Source: Rhizobium sp. NFR03 (GTDB taxonomy: Bacteria > Pseudomonadota > Alphaproteobacteria > Rhizobiales > Rhizobiaceae). From it: 64,000 bases of DNA. The position numbers were made by a program, and so were the translations under genes. Shown in pieces: positions 54,200 through 63,060 of this stretch. The notes below the pieces were generated by a model. The model saw only the letters and a list, made by a program, of their open reading frames with translations, did no database searches and was not told where the DNA came from. Each line of letters starts with the position of its first letter. Within the stretch, counting starts at the first letter, position 1. The DNA is taken from positions 1 through 64,000 of the forward strand of contig NZ_FOGR01000013.1 of NCBI RefSeq assembly GCF_900111275.1. The letters are read 5' to 3'.

Positions 54200-55147
54200 T
54201 CAGTCCTTGATTTTGAGGAGGCCGGCGGCCGTCGTTTCGTCTGTGATGAGGATGCCGACGAGTTTTCCGCGCAGCGCTGCGTGGATGGCCTGGACCTTCT
54301 GGATGCCGCCGGCCGCCGCTACGACCTTTTCGGCGCGCGAGAGCCCCGCAAGTTTCACGCCGATCACCCGGTCGTGCAGGGGCAGGTCGAGCGCCTCGCC
54401 GCGCTCATTGTAGAACTGGCAGAGGATATCGCCGACCGCGCCCTTGCGGCGCAGCGGCTCCACCTCGTCGGGGCTGACATAGCCGGCCCGCACCACCGTC
54501 GAAGCGGCGGAAAGCTCGCCGATGCCGACGAGCTGGTAGGTGGCGTTGAGCGCCATGTCGAGCAGGTTCGCGACGGCCGGTTCGGAGGAAAGATTGCGCG
54601 CCACGTTCGGGTCGCGCACGACAAGCGGCGCCGGAACCAGATGCACACCACTGCCCCAGTTGGCCGTGCGCATGCCGTCGACATAGGTGCTGACGCCGCC
54701 GGTGAGGCTGACGAGGCCAATATTGCGCTCGTTGGCGAGATGGCCAAGCCGCTGGATGGTATTGGAGACTGTGGCCCCCCAGCCGACTGCCAGCAGATCA
54801 TCGGTCTGGAGACGCTGCATCAGAAACTGTGCCGCGGCCTGACCCAGCCGGTCGCTCGGCTCCTGATCAGGAAGCTGTGGCACGACATAGGCCTCGAGCA
54901 GCCCATAGCGTTCCTTGATCTGCCGCTCGAGTGTGAGGCAGCCTTGATAACGCGAGTTGATGCGGACCTGGATGATACCGGAACGGCGGCCGCTTTCGAG
55001 CAAACGCGACACCTTGATGCGCGACATGTTCAGCTTTTCGCCGATCTCGCTCTGAGTCAGCCCGTCGTTGTAATAGTACCAGGCGATGCGGGTGAGGATT
55101 TCCTCGTCCGTATCGGCATAACTCCATTCCCTGTTATCAGTCGCCAT
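54200..55147 (-). CDS. lsrR: LsrR repressor (SorC/DeoR family)
   Basis: The ATG at 55147 behind AAGGGG gives 315 aa starting MATDNREWSYADTDEEILTR. The helix-turn-helix is at about residues 14-57 (DGLTQSEIGEKLNMSRIKVSR) and the rest is the SorC sugar-binding domain with VGWGATVSNTIQRLG and VSLTGGVSTYVDG. It represses the divergent lsrACDB operon until phospho-AI-2 binds. TGATCA-type repeats in the shared promoter region are candidate operators. Confidence 0.92.
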   Translation of the reverse strand: MATDNREWSYADTDEEILTRIAWYYYNDGLTQSEIGEKLNMSRIKVSRLLESGRRSGIIQVRINSRYQGCLTLERQIKERYGLLEAYVVPQLPDQEPSDRLGQAAAQFLMQRLQTDDLLAVGWGATVSNTIQRLGHLANERNIGLVSLTGGVSTYVDGMRTANWGSGVHLVPAPLVVRDPNVARNLSSEPAVANLLDMALNATYQLVGIGELSAASTVVRAGYVSPDEVEPLRRKGAVGDILCQFYNERGEALDLPLHDRVIGVKLAGLSRAEKVVAAAGGIQKVQAIHAALRGKLVGILITDETTAAGLLKIKD

Positions 55148-55168
55148 CGAACGCCCCTTGGTCATATT

Positions 55169-55185
55169 CTGATCATTTGAATAGC
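55169..55185. promoter_or_regulatory. Candidate LsrR operator (lsrR side)
   Basis: CTGATCATTTGAATAGC lies 21 nt before the lsrR ATG. It matches the element at 55341 at 12 of 17 positions (TGATCA-nn-TGA-n-TA). Confidence 0.45.
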
Positions 55186-55339
55186 AAATAAACTTTTGAT
55201 ACGTCAACGCTCTTGGTGACGAAAAATTCTTCGTGTGTCCAATGCATTGATTCTGGCAGGTAAATCATATTTCGCAGCGCGATATTTCGCGTTTTTGGCC
55301 ATGCCGAGCACAGCGAGCATATTGACGGCGATCTGTTGC

Positions 55340-55357
55340 TGTGATCACATGATTACC
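55340..55357. promoter_or_regulatory. Candidate LsrR operator and CRP-like palindrome (lsrA side)
   Basis: TGTGATCACA (55340-55349) is a perfect palindrome and part of GTGATCACATGATTACC, which resembles the element at 55169. It lies 26 nt before the lsrA ATG at 55384, where a repressor would block transcription. A CRP/FNR-type protein could also use it. Confidence 0.5.
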
Positions 55358-55383
55358 GTAATCTACATATGAACAGGTGCAGT

Positions 55384-56886
55384 ATGATGGATCAGGCGGC
55401 GACCGGGAGGGTTGCGCAGCTGACGGATATCTGGAAGTCCTATGGTGCCGTCCCGGTGCTGAAGGGCGTTTCGCTCGCCCTCCAGGCTGGGGAGGTGCAT
55501 GCGCTTCTCGGCGGCAACGGTGCGGGCAAGTCGAGCCTCATGAAGATCATGTCAGGCGTCATTCCGGCAAATTCCGGTGACATTGAAATCAATGGTCGGG
55601 CGCTCATCCCAGCATCGCCGGCGCATGCGCAGCAGCTTGGTCTCTATCTGGTGCCACAGGAAGCGCACATCCTGCCCAACCAGAGCGTTCTGGAAAACAT
55701 CTGCCTCGGCCTTGCCGCTTCGCCCCGGGCGCTCCGGCCGCGCGTCAAGCAGCTGGTCAAAGAACTTGCGGTCTCGCTCGATCTCGATGCGCAGGCCGCC
55801 GCGCTTGAGATCGCCGAGCGGCAGATCATCGAAATCCTGCGCGGCCTTGTGCGCGATGCGCGCGTACTGATCCTCGACGAGCCCACCTCGGCGCTGACGC
55901 CTTTCGAGACGAATGCTCTGTTCCAGCGGGTGCGCAAGTTGCAGGCGCAGGGCGTCGGCATCTTCTTCATCTCGCACAAGCTGCGGGAAATCCGCGAAAT
56001 CTGCCGCACGATCAGCGTTCTGCGTGATGGCGTCATCGTCCTGTCCGGTCCGCTCGACAACTACAGCGATGCCGAGATCATCGATGCGATGAGCCGGGTG
56101 CAGATCACAGAGATCTCCGGCAAGGACCGTAGCGGCCGAAAGGTTTCTCACATCAGCCAGCCGCGTCTCAGCGTACGCGGCCTGACCGGCGAAGGCTTCC
56201 GCGATATCAGCCTCGATGTCCGCGCGGGCGAGATTCTCGGCCTTGCCGGCGTGGTTGGCGCGGGGCGCACGGAATTCGCCGAAACGCTGTTCGGCCTGCG
56301 TCCGCAGTCGGCGGGAAATGTCGTCTTCGACGGCACCGAGCTGAGAAAACGGTCGCCGCGCATCTGTATCGACCGCGGCCTCGTCTACCTGCCGGAGGAC
56401 CGCCAGCAACACGGCCTCTTTCTCGAGGCGCCGCTGTTCTGGAATGTCTCGTCCTATCTCGTACATCGCCTGCCCTTCTTTCTGCGCCCGGGTGCCGAGC
56501 GGAAGGTCTTCGAAACGTTCCGCTCCTCGATGGGCATCAAGTGCACCGGCCCCGGACAGGAGGTGCGCGGTCTTTCCGGTGGCAACCAGCAAAAGGTTCT
56601 GTTGGCGAAGTGCCTGTCTGCCCGTCCGAAGGTGCTGATCCTCGACGAGCCGACCCGCGGCGTCGACGTGGCGGCGCGCAACGATATCTACGATCTCATC
56701 CGCAAGCTCGCCGCCGATGGCGTCGCCATCATCCTCATCTCGTCGGATTTCGACGAGATCGAGCAGCTTGCCGACCGCGTTGAGGTCATGGCCTTCGGCC
56801 AGTCCGGCGGAGAGCTTTCGGACGGTATCTCGGTGGACGCCATCGCCCGGCTCGCCTTCGGCGCTTCGGAGGCCCGTCATGCTTGA
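55384..56886 (+). CDS. lsrA: AI-2 ABC transporter ATP-binding protein LsrA
   Basis: The ATG at 55384 (after CAGGTG) gives 500 aa; an upstream ATG at 55369 lacks a ribosome site. Two CUT2-type domains: Walker A GGNGAGKSS (about residue 42), EIAERQIIEIL, LILDEPTSALT; then GVVGAGRTEF, LSGGNQQKVLLAKCL, LILDEPTRGVD. It overlaps lsrC by 8 bp. Confidence 0.92.
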   Translation: MMDQAATGRVAQLTDIWKSYGAVPVLKGVSLALQAGEVHALLGGNGAGKSSLMKIMSGVIPANSGDIEINGRALIPASPAHAQQLGLYLVPQEAHILPNQSVLENICLGLAASPRALRPRVKQLVKELAVSLDLDAQAAALEIAERQIIEILRGLVRDARVLILDEPTSALTPFETNALFQRVRKLQAQGVGIFFISHKLREIREICRTISVLRDGVIVLSGPLDNYSDAEIIDAMSRVQITEISGKDRSGRKVSHISQPRLSVRGLTGEGFRDISLDVRAGEILGLAGVVGAGRTEFAETLFGLRPQSAGNVVFDGTELRKRSPRICIDRGLVYLPEDRQQHGLFLEAPLFWNVSSYLVHRLPFFLRPGAERKVFETFRSSMGIKCTGPGQEVRGLSGGNQQKVLLAKCLSARPKVLILDEPTRGVDVAARNDIYDLIRKLAADGVAIILISSDFDEIEQLADRVEVMAFGQSGGELSDGISVDAIARLAFGASEARHA

Positions 56887-57910
56887 TCTTTTCGCGCGCA
56901 ACCGCGTTGCAACGCTGATCGTCGTTCTCGCCGTCGCCTATGCGGCCATCGGCGCGGCCGCGCCCGGCTATCTCTCGGGTTCCACGGCCTCCGTGGTCAT
57001 CTCCAACAGTCTTGTCCTGATGCTGATCTCGCTCGGCACGATGATCGTCATCCTGACGCGCAATATCGACGTATCCAGCGGCTCGGTGCTGGGGCTCAGC
57101 GCCGCCGTGCTGGGCCTCTCGCTCAGTACCGGCGTCGGCCTGCCGCTTGCCATCGTCTTCTGCCTGATGACCGGGGCCGCCGCCGGCGCGTTCAACGGAC
57201 TGATGGTCGCCTATCTCGGCATTCCCTCCATCGTTGCCACGCTCGGAACGCTCGGCCTCTATCGCGGCATCATGCTGGTGCTGACGGGAGGCCGCTGGAT
57301 CGAGGACCTGCCGCAGGGCCTGAAGGCGCTCGCCGGCAATCTCGGCTTCGGCTTCTCGGCGCTGACCGTCGTGGTTCTCGCTCTCATCGTGCTCGCCTGG
57401 GTCTTCCTGCGCAAGACGCGCTTCGGCCGCTACTTCTATGCGGTCGGCGACAACCGTGCCGCCGCGCACCATCTCGGCGTGCCGGTCCGGCGGGTTCAGT
57501 TCACCGCCTTTGTCGCGACGGGTCTTTGCGCCGCACTTGCCGGCCTCGTCTTCGCCGCGCAGATCGGTTTCATCCCCAATCAGGCTGGCAATGGTGTCGA
57601 GCTCAAAGCGATCGCCGTCAACGTACTTGGGGGTGTCAGCCTGCTCGGCGGCACCGGCTCGGTCGCGGGCGTGTTTTCCGCCGTCATCTTCATCACGTCA
57701 ATCGACAGCGCGCTCGTGTTCCTGAAAATGCCCGCCTACTGGAACGACTTCATCGCCGGCGCCATCCTGCTTTCAGTGCTTTTGCTGGACGGACGCATCC
57801 GCCAGATCATCGACCGACGCATCCGTGCCCGCCGCTATGCCGTGCATGAGCGCGGCCCCGTTCCATCCGACGATACGAAAACGGCACAGAGCGTGGAGGC
57901 GGGCCGATGA
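56879..57910 (+). CDS. lsrC: AI-2 ABC transporter permease LsrC
   Basis: The ATG at 56879 gives 343 aa with about nine membrane helices. LTRNIDVSSGSVLGLSAAV (about residues 58-76), GDNRAAAHHLGVPV and NVLGGVSLLGGTGSVAGVF are CUT2 permease landmarks. The C-terminal 40 residues are basic and cytoplasmic. It pairs with LsrD as a heterodimer. Confidence 0.92.
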   Translation: MLDLFARNRVATLIVVLAVAYAAIGAAAPGYLSGSTASVVISNSLVLMLISLGTMIVILTRNIDVSSGSVLGLSAAVLGLSLSTGVGLPLAIVFCLMTGAAAGAFNGLMVAYLGIPSIVATLGTLGLYRGIMLVLTGGRWIEDLPQGLKALAGNLGFGFSALTVVVLALIVLAWVFLRKTRFGRYFYAVGDNRAAAHHLGVPVRRVQFTAFVATGLCAALAGLVFAAQIGFIPNQAGNGVELKAIAVNVLGGVSLLGGTGSVAGVFSAVIFITSIDSALVFLKMPAYWNDFIAGAILLSVLLLDGRIRQIIDRRIRARRYAVHERGPVPSDDTKTAQSVEAGR

Positions 57911-58920
57911 AGAAGCTGATCTTCCGCTGGGAGACCGCGCTGATTGCGATGCTGGTCGCCGAACTCGCCATCTTCGGCATCATCAATCCGCGTTTCCTCA
58001 ATATCTCGAACCTGATCTACGGCACATCCGATTTCGTGCAGATCGGCATCGTCGCCTTGCCGCTCACCCTGGTCATCATCGCCGGCGGCATTGATGTATC
58101 CTTCGCCTCGGTCATCGGCCTTGCGGCCATCGTGTTTGGCGTCGCCGCTTTCTACGGTGTACCACTGCCGCTCTCGATTGCGCTGGCGCTCGTCGCCGGC
58201 GCGCTGTGCGGGCTGCTCAACGCTACCGTCATACATCTGTCGAAGATCCAGCCTCTGGTCGTGACACTCGGCAGTCTTTACCTGTTCCAGGGCACCGCGA
58301 CGGTCGCCTCCGGCCTCGTCGGCGCGGGCGGTTACGAAGGCATCGGCAACTTCCCCGCTACCTTCAACGCCTTCGGTTATGCCCAAGTTCTCGGCCTGCC
58401 GGCGCCGCTCGCGCTGTTCCTTGTGCTCGCGCTGGTGCTGATCGTACTTCTTCATTTCACGCGCTTCGGCCGCGCGGTCTTCCTGTCCGGCCACTCGGAA
58501 AGTGCCGCGCGCTTCGCCGGCATCCCGGTCGGGCGCGTGCAGACCATCACCTATGTCATCACAGGCGCGTCGGCCGCCATCGCAGGCCTCGTCATGTCGG
58601 CCTATTTCGGCTCCGCCCGCGTCGACCTCGGTTCGGCGACGCTTCTGCCGGCCGTTACGGCCGCCGTGCTTGGCGGCGCCTCCATCTATGGTGGCCAGGG
58701 TTCCATCCTCGGCACGCTGATCGCCACCTTCGTCATCGGCTACCTGCAGCAGGGCCTGCAGGCCACCGGTGTGCCCAGCCAGATTTCCAGCGCACTTTCG
58801 GGAGGGTTGCTGGTTGTCGCGGTCGCATTGCGCCACGGGAGCTCCATGCTGGCCGAGTTCATCGCCGTCGCCCGTCAACAGAAAAAATCCCGGGCGGCAG
58901 TTACTTCAGGAGGAGAATGA
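57907..58920 (+). CDS. lsrD: AI-2 ABC transporter permease LsrD
   Basis: This 337-aa permease starts in the lsrC stop (ATGA). [19 protein letters not shown] (about residues 58-76), [17 protein letters not shown] and [17 protein letters not shown] are its family marks. It has nine or so membrane helices. Confidence 0.92.
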   Translation: MKKLIFRWETALIAMLVAELAIFGIINPRFLNISNLIYGTSDFVQIGIVALPLTLVIIAGGIDVSFASVIGLAAIVFGVAAFYGVPLPLSIALALVAGALCGLLNATVIHLSKIQPLVVTLGSLYLFQGTATVASGLVGAGGYEGIGNFPATFNAFGYAQVLGLPAPLALFLVLALVLIVLLHFTRFGRAVFLSGHSESAARFAGIPVGRVQTITYVITGASAAIAGLVMSAYFGSARVDLGSATLLPAVTAAVLGGASIYGGQGSILGTLIATFVIGYLQQGLQATGVPSQISSALSGGLLVVAVALRHGSSMLAEFIAVARQQKKSRAAVTSGGE

Positions 58921-58922
58921 GA

Positions 58923-59954
58923 ATGATCAAGTCCATATTGAAATCCGGCGCCCTTGCCGCCGCCCTCGTTGCCGGCACGATGCTCGCCTCGGGGACGGCC
59001 CATGCCGAAAACCAGATTGCCTTCATCCCCAAGCTGGTGGGCGTCGGCTTCTTCACCTCCGGCGGCGCGGGTGCGACGGAGGCTGGCAAGGAACTCGGCG
59101 TCAAGGTCACCTATGACGGCCCGACCGAGCCGAGTGTCTCCAGCCAGGTGCAGTTCATCAACAATTTCGTCAATCAGGGCTACAATGCGCTGATCGTCTC
59201 CTCCGTCTCTCCGGATGGGCTGTGCCCGGCGCTCAAGCGGGCGATGGACCGCGGCGTGCTGGTCATGACCTGGGACAGCGACGTCAACCCGGAGTGCCGC
59301 AGCTACTACATCAACCAGGGCACGCCCGAGCAGCTCGGCGGCCTGCTGGTCGACATGGCGGCCGAAGGCGTGAAGAAGGAAAAGGCCAAGGTGGCGTTCT
59401 TCTATTCCAGCCCAACCGTGACCGACCAGAACGCCTGGGCCGAAGCCGCCAAGGCGAAAATCGCCAAGGAGCATCCGGGCTGGGAAATCGTCACCACCCA
59501 GTATGGCTATAACGATGCGCAGAAGTCCCTGCAGACTGCCGAAAGCATCCTGCAAACCTATCCGGACCTCGATGCCATCATTGCACCCGACGCCAACGCG
59601 CTGCCGGCAGCGGCACAGGCAGCCGAGAACCTGAAGCGCGCCGAGGGCGTCACCATCGTCGGGTTTTCCACGCCGAACGTCATGCGCCCCTATATCGAGC
59701 GCGGCACCATCCAGCGCTTCGGCCTGTGGGATGTCACGCAACAGGGCAAGATCTCGGTCTATGTTGCCGATCACGTCCTGAAGAACGGTCCGATGAAAGT
59801 TGGCGACAAGCTGGAAATCCCGGGCGTCGGCACCGTCGAAGTCTCCGCCAACAAGGTGCAGGGTTACGATTACGAAGCCTACGGCAACGGCATCATCCTG
59901 TTGCCCGAGCGCACCGTCTTCACCAAGGACAACATTTCCAAGTTCGACTTCTGA
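58923..59954 (+). CDS. lsrB: AI-2-binding protein LsrB
   Basis: The ATG at 58923 has AGGAGG 9 nt upstream (an ATG at 58917 overlaps the lsrD stop and is too close to it). The 343-aa protein has a signal peptide ending TAHAEN. Mature features such as [52 protein letters not shown] and [17 protein letters not shown] match LsrB, whose Lys, Asp, Gln and Ala contacts bind R-THMF-type AI-2. Those residues look kept (K, D, D, P, A). Confidence 0.92.
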   Translation: MIKSILKSGALAAALVAGTMLASGTAHAENQIAFIPKLVGVGFFTSGGAGATEAGKELGVKVTYDGPTEPSVSSQVQFINNFVNQGYNALIVSSVSPDGLCPALKRAMDRGVLVMTWDSDVNPECRSYYINQGTPEQLGGLLVDMAAEGVKKEKAKVAFFYSSPTVTDQNAWAEAAKAKIAKEHPGWEIVTTQYGYNDAQKSLQTAESILQTYPDLDAIIAPDANALPAAAQAAENLKRAEGVTIVGFSTPNVMRPYIERGTIQRFGLWDVTQQGKISVYVADHVLKNGPMKVGDKLEIPGVGTVEVSANKVQGYDYEAYGNGIILLPERTVFTKDNISKFDF

Positions 59955-59966
59955 TCACGCATGAAC

Positions 59967-59990
59967 GGCGGGCGGCCGAGGCTGCCCGCC
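59967..59990 (+). promoter_or_regulatory. Stem-loop downstream of lsrB
   Basis: GGCGGGC (59967-59973) and GCCCGCC (59984-59990) form a perfect 7-bp stem with a 10-nt loop between lsrB and the aldolase gene. There is no T tract. It is a third case in this window of a GC stem directly after a binding-protein gene. Confidence 0.5.
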
Positions 59991-60019
59991 CTATCCATCG
60001 AAAAAACAGGACGATACGC

Positions 60020-61273
60020 ATGCAAAGCCGCTGGAACGACGAGAACGCAGCCCGATATGTGGAAACCGCCCTGGCGGCCGGGCAGAGCGAGGCACTCGGC
60101 CTTCGCATCTACACCTCTCGCATCACCGGTGGCGATCCCGATCTCGTTCTGCACGGCGGCGGCAACACCTCGGTCAAGGTCACGTCCAGTGACGGCGAAG
60201 CGTTGATGCACATCAAGGGCAGCGGCTGGGATCTCGACACCATCGAGGCGCCGGGGCTGCCGGCCGTGCGCCTTAAACCGCTGCTCGAAACACGCAACGG
60301 CCCGAAACTCTCCGACCCCGAGATGGTGGCGTTGCTGCGCTCAACCCTGATCGATGCGGATGCGCCGAACCCATCCGTCGAGGCCTTGCTACACGCCTTC
60401 CTGCCCTTTGCCTTCGTCGATCATACCCATGCGACGGCGATCCTGGCGCTTGCCGACCAGCCGGATATGCGCGACACGGTGCGGGGCATCTATGGCGAGC
60501 GGCTCGCCTATGTGCCCTATGTCATGCCGGGCTTCGACCTTTCCATCGTCGCCGATCGCATCTACCGCGAGCATCCGGGCTGCGAGGGCCTTTGGCTCGA
60601 GAACCACGGGCTCTTTTCCTTCGCCGACGATGCCCGCGCCTCCTACGAATTGATGATCGAATTCGTCACCATGGCCGAGCAGGAGCTTGCTCGGAAGGGG
60701 GTGGAGCTAACCGGCCCACAGCCGAGCGACGGCCCGGAAGACATGGCGCTCAGGGTGAGGCTGGAGACAGCGCTTGTCTGTGACGGCTCACCGTTCGCCA
60801 AAGGCGTCTTCCTGGACTATCGCTCCACCGCCGCCCTCCGCGACCATGCGGGCAAGGCTGACGTGGAGGAGATCGGCCTGCGCGGCACAGTGACGCCTGA
60901 TCACGTGATCCGAATCAAACCGTGGCCGATGATCATCGAGGCCGATGCGGATGCCGACGCGATCGATGCCGCGCTTGCCACCTATGCCCGGCGCTACAGG
61001 GCTTATTTTGCGCGCAACGCCACGCGCACCAGCGAGCCGAAGCAGATGCTTGATGTCTATCCCCGCGTCGTCCTCGTCCGGAACGAGGGGGTTTATGCGC
61101 TGGGTGCGAGCGCCAAGGCAGCGATGATCGGCGGTGATCTCTGCGAGCAGGCCACACGCGCCATCAACGCTGCCGAAGCCTATGGCCGCTTCACTCCCAT
61201 TGGCGAGGCCGACCTGTTCGACATGGAGTACTGGACTTTAGAGCAGGCAAAACTACAGGTCGGGAGCAAATAG
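60020..61273 (+). CDS. Class II aldolase (RhaD-type aldolase domain), possibly truncated
   Basis: The 417-aa protein has class II aldolase features: LVLHGGGNTSVK, HIKGSGWDLDTI, the zinc-binding FVDHTHATAIL, and LENHGLFSFADD. In many rhizobial homologues this domain is followed by a short-chain dehydrogenase domain (bifunctional aldolase/dehydrogenase). Here it stops soon after MEYWTLEQAKLQ, just where those proteins continue, and an IS110 element begins within about 150 bp. It may process phospho-AI-2 in place of LsrF, but the dehydrogenase half is missing. Confidence 0.85.
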   Translation: MQSRWNDENAARYVETALAAGQSEALGLRIYTSRITGGDPDLVLHGGGNTSVKVTSSDGEALMHIKGSGWDLDTIEAPGLPAVRLKPLLETRNGPKLSDPEMVALLRSTLIDADAPNPSVEALLHAFLPFAFVDHTHATAILALADQPDMRDTVRGIYGERLAYVPYVMPGFDLSIVADRIYREHPGCEGLWLENHGLFSFADDARASYELMIEFVTMAEQELARKGVELTGPQPSDGPEDMALRVRLETALVCDGSPFAKGVFLDYRSTAALRDHAGKADVEEIGLRGTVTPDHVIRIKPWPMIIEADADADAIDAALATYARRYRAYFARNATRTSEPKQMLDVYPRVVLVRNEGVYALGASAKAAMIGGDLCEQATRAINAAEAYGRFTPIGEADLFDMEYWTLEQAKLQVGSK

Positions 61274-62680
61274 CGCCGACGCGCACCATTTCTCATGTTG
61301 TGCTTGGTGGTTCGGAACATGGAAAACCTCCACTCTCCGCGGCGCTCTTGAGATCCCATCAGGGGTGAGTAGCGGCCTGCACCGTGGCAGAGTGAGGTCG
61401 CTAGAAACTCTCTGGAGGCCAATCATGCCGATAACAGCAGATCAAACTCAAGCGCAGACCACTACCCCCGTCGATCTTGGCGCAATATTCATCTCGTTGG
61501 AATTGAGCAAATCGACATGGCTGGTGACAGCTCTGTCACCTGGCAGCGAGAAGATGTCTCGCCATACCGTCACTGGAGGCGATATCGCCAGCTTGTTCTC
61601 GTGTTTTGACGCCCTTCGCCAGAAGGCACAGCGGCGCAAAGAGAGACTTTACCCGCTGGTGGTGATCCAGGAGGCCGGACTCGATGGCTTCTGGCTGGGG
61701 CGAATGCTTAGCAAAGAAGCTTGGATCGAGAGCCACATTGTAGAAGCCGCATCGATCGCAATGCCGCGTCGACATCGCCGGGCGAAGACTGACCGTATCG
61801 ACGGCGAGACGCTGATCCGCGCTTTGATGGCATGGAAACGTGGCGAGCCGCGTGCGTGCTCGATGGTCAAACTTCTCTCACCCGAGGAAGACGACAACCG
61901 ACGGATCGGGCGGGAGCGGAAAACTCTGATCGCCGAGCGCGTCTTCCACGTCAACCGCATAAAGGGGCTGCTCTTCACGCAAGGAATTCGGGATTATCAA
62001 CCTGTCAATCGAGACCGCCGCCAGCGTTTGGACGAGCTTCGGACTGGCGATGGTCGGCCGCTCTCAAAACATTTGAAAGCGGAAATCTGCAGAGAACTTG
62101 ATCGCCTCGAATTGTTGCTCACACAAATCAAGGCTGTTGAAGTCGAGCGAGATGCCTTGATCGTTCAGGAGACGCCGGAAACGCCGAAAGAAGCGACCGC
62201 GCTTTTAGGCATCAAAGGAATAGGCCCAGAGTTCGCTACGATACTTTACACGGAAGGCTTGTTCCGACACTTCGACAATCGGCGACAAATCGCATCCTAT
62301 GCGGGCCTTGCGCCCTCCCCTTGGCAAAGCGGCAACGTCAATCGCGAACAAGGGGTCTCGAAAGCGGGAAATCCGCGATTGCGGGCAACGATGGTCGAAC
62401 TCGCCTGGCTATGGCTGCGCCACCAACCGAAATCGACTTTAACGCTATGGTTTAAGGAACGCATCGCGCGGAACGCCGGCCGCCTAAAAACGCCGATGAT
62501 CGTTGCGCTTGCTCGTAAGTTGCTCGTGGCCCTCTGGAAGTACGTGAGCTCCGGCGTCGTCATCGAAGGTGCAATCATGAAAAACGCCTGAAATACAAAC
62601 TGCTGCGAAACACAGTTTCCAATCCTCAGGACCTGATCAGTCCTGACGGATCCAGGTGAACGGACCGGGAATCCTTTTGG
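61274..62680 (+). mobile_element. IS110 family insertion sequence (limits approximate)
   Basis: The transposase gene (61425-62591) is flanked by about 150 bp of non-coding DNA on the left, usual for IS110 elements, which have no clear terminal repeats. The left limit is placed at the end of the aldolase frame and the right limit is a guess after 62591. IS110 elements use a bridge RNA encoded in their non-coding end; the 61274-61424 segment is the candidate. Confidence 0.6.
61425..62591 (+). CDS. IS110 family transposase
   Basis: The ATG at 61425 behind TGGAGG gives 388 aa. The N-terminal DEDD domain opens FISLELSKSTWLVTAL (Glu where most members have Asp) and has RRAKTDRIDGETL; the C-terminal Transposase_20 domain has LLGIKGIGPEFATILYTEG and IASYAGLAPSPWQSG, with the conserved Ser in GVSKAGNPRLR. 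The frame is intact. Confidence 0.88.
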   Translation: MPITADQTQAQTTTPVDLGAIFISLELSKSTWLVTALSPGSEKMSRHTVTGGDIASLFSCFDALRQKAQRRKERLYPLVVIQEAGLDGFWLGRMLSKEAWIESHIVEAASIAMPRRHRRAKTDRIDGETLIRALMAWKRGEPRACSMVKLLSPEEDDNRRIGRERKTLIAERVFHVNRIKGLLFTQGIRDYQPVNRDRRQRLDELRTGDGRPLSKHLKAEICRELDRLELLLTQIKAVEVERDALIVQETPETPKEATALLGIKGIGPEFATILYTEGLFRHFDNRRQIASYAGLAPSPWQSGNVNREQGVSKAGNPRLRATMVELAWLWLRHQPKSTLTLWFKERIARNAGRLKTPMIVALARKLLVALWKYVSSGVVIEGAIMKNA

Positions 62681-62779
62681 CCTTTGAATGCCGATCTTGA
62701 GTTTGGTCCCGTTCTCCTGAGCCCGTGCCCGTCGAATGCGGGATAATGGTGCAGCCGTGTGAGAGCGGCGACCGGATGT

Positions 62780-62824
62780 GAGCTTGTATAGGCCCGAGAC
62801 CGGGCCGGTAATTGCTATGGGCTC
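62780..62824 (+). ncRNA. Structured hairpin, possible non-coding RNA
   Basis: Nested complementary arms: GAGC (62780-62783) with GCTC (62821-62824), ATAG (62788-62791) with CTAT (62815-62818), and GGCCCG (62791-62796) with CGGGCC (62801-62806) around AGAC. Internal loops between paired arms recall IS110-type bridge RNAs, but nothing proves transcription. The strand is assumed. Confidence 0.3.
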
Positions 62825-62894
62825 AGACCGTGGATCCGCCTACGAAGGAGAAATTCGATGCCACTCGAATGAACAATTGACAAAAATCCTGATG

Positions 62895-62930
62895 TGAAAG
62901 GATTCGAACCTGCGACCTGCCAATCAGACA
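62895..62930 (-). other. tRNA 3'-end-like remnant or attachment site
   Basis: On the minus strand GCAGGTCGCAGGTTCGAATCC reads like the variable loop and T-arm of a tRNA (GGTTCGAATCC). The T-stem is not closed (GCAGG against CCTTT) and no other tRNA arm is found upstream, so this is not a functional tRNA. It may be a leftover integration site. Confidence 0.3.
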
Positions 62931-63060
62931 TAATAGCTAACTGAATTATTGATTGATTTAACGTACGTGGAGCGGCTGCCTCCAGTTTCGCGAGCGATCT
63001 CGGTAACCGGGGGCAAAACGAGATCAATCCCGACGATGCCTAAGACAATCGCTCCCAGGG

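Larger units (their letters stand above)
62681..63060. other. Non-coding stretch with structured RNA-like segment
   Basis: No protein gene is supported. The segment 62780-62824 folds into an extended hairpin (see the separate entry), and 62895-62925 contains a tRNA-like T-arm. It separates the IS110 element from the convergent hydrolase gene. Confidence 0.45.
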
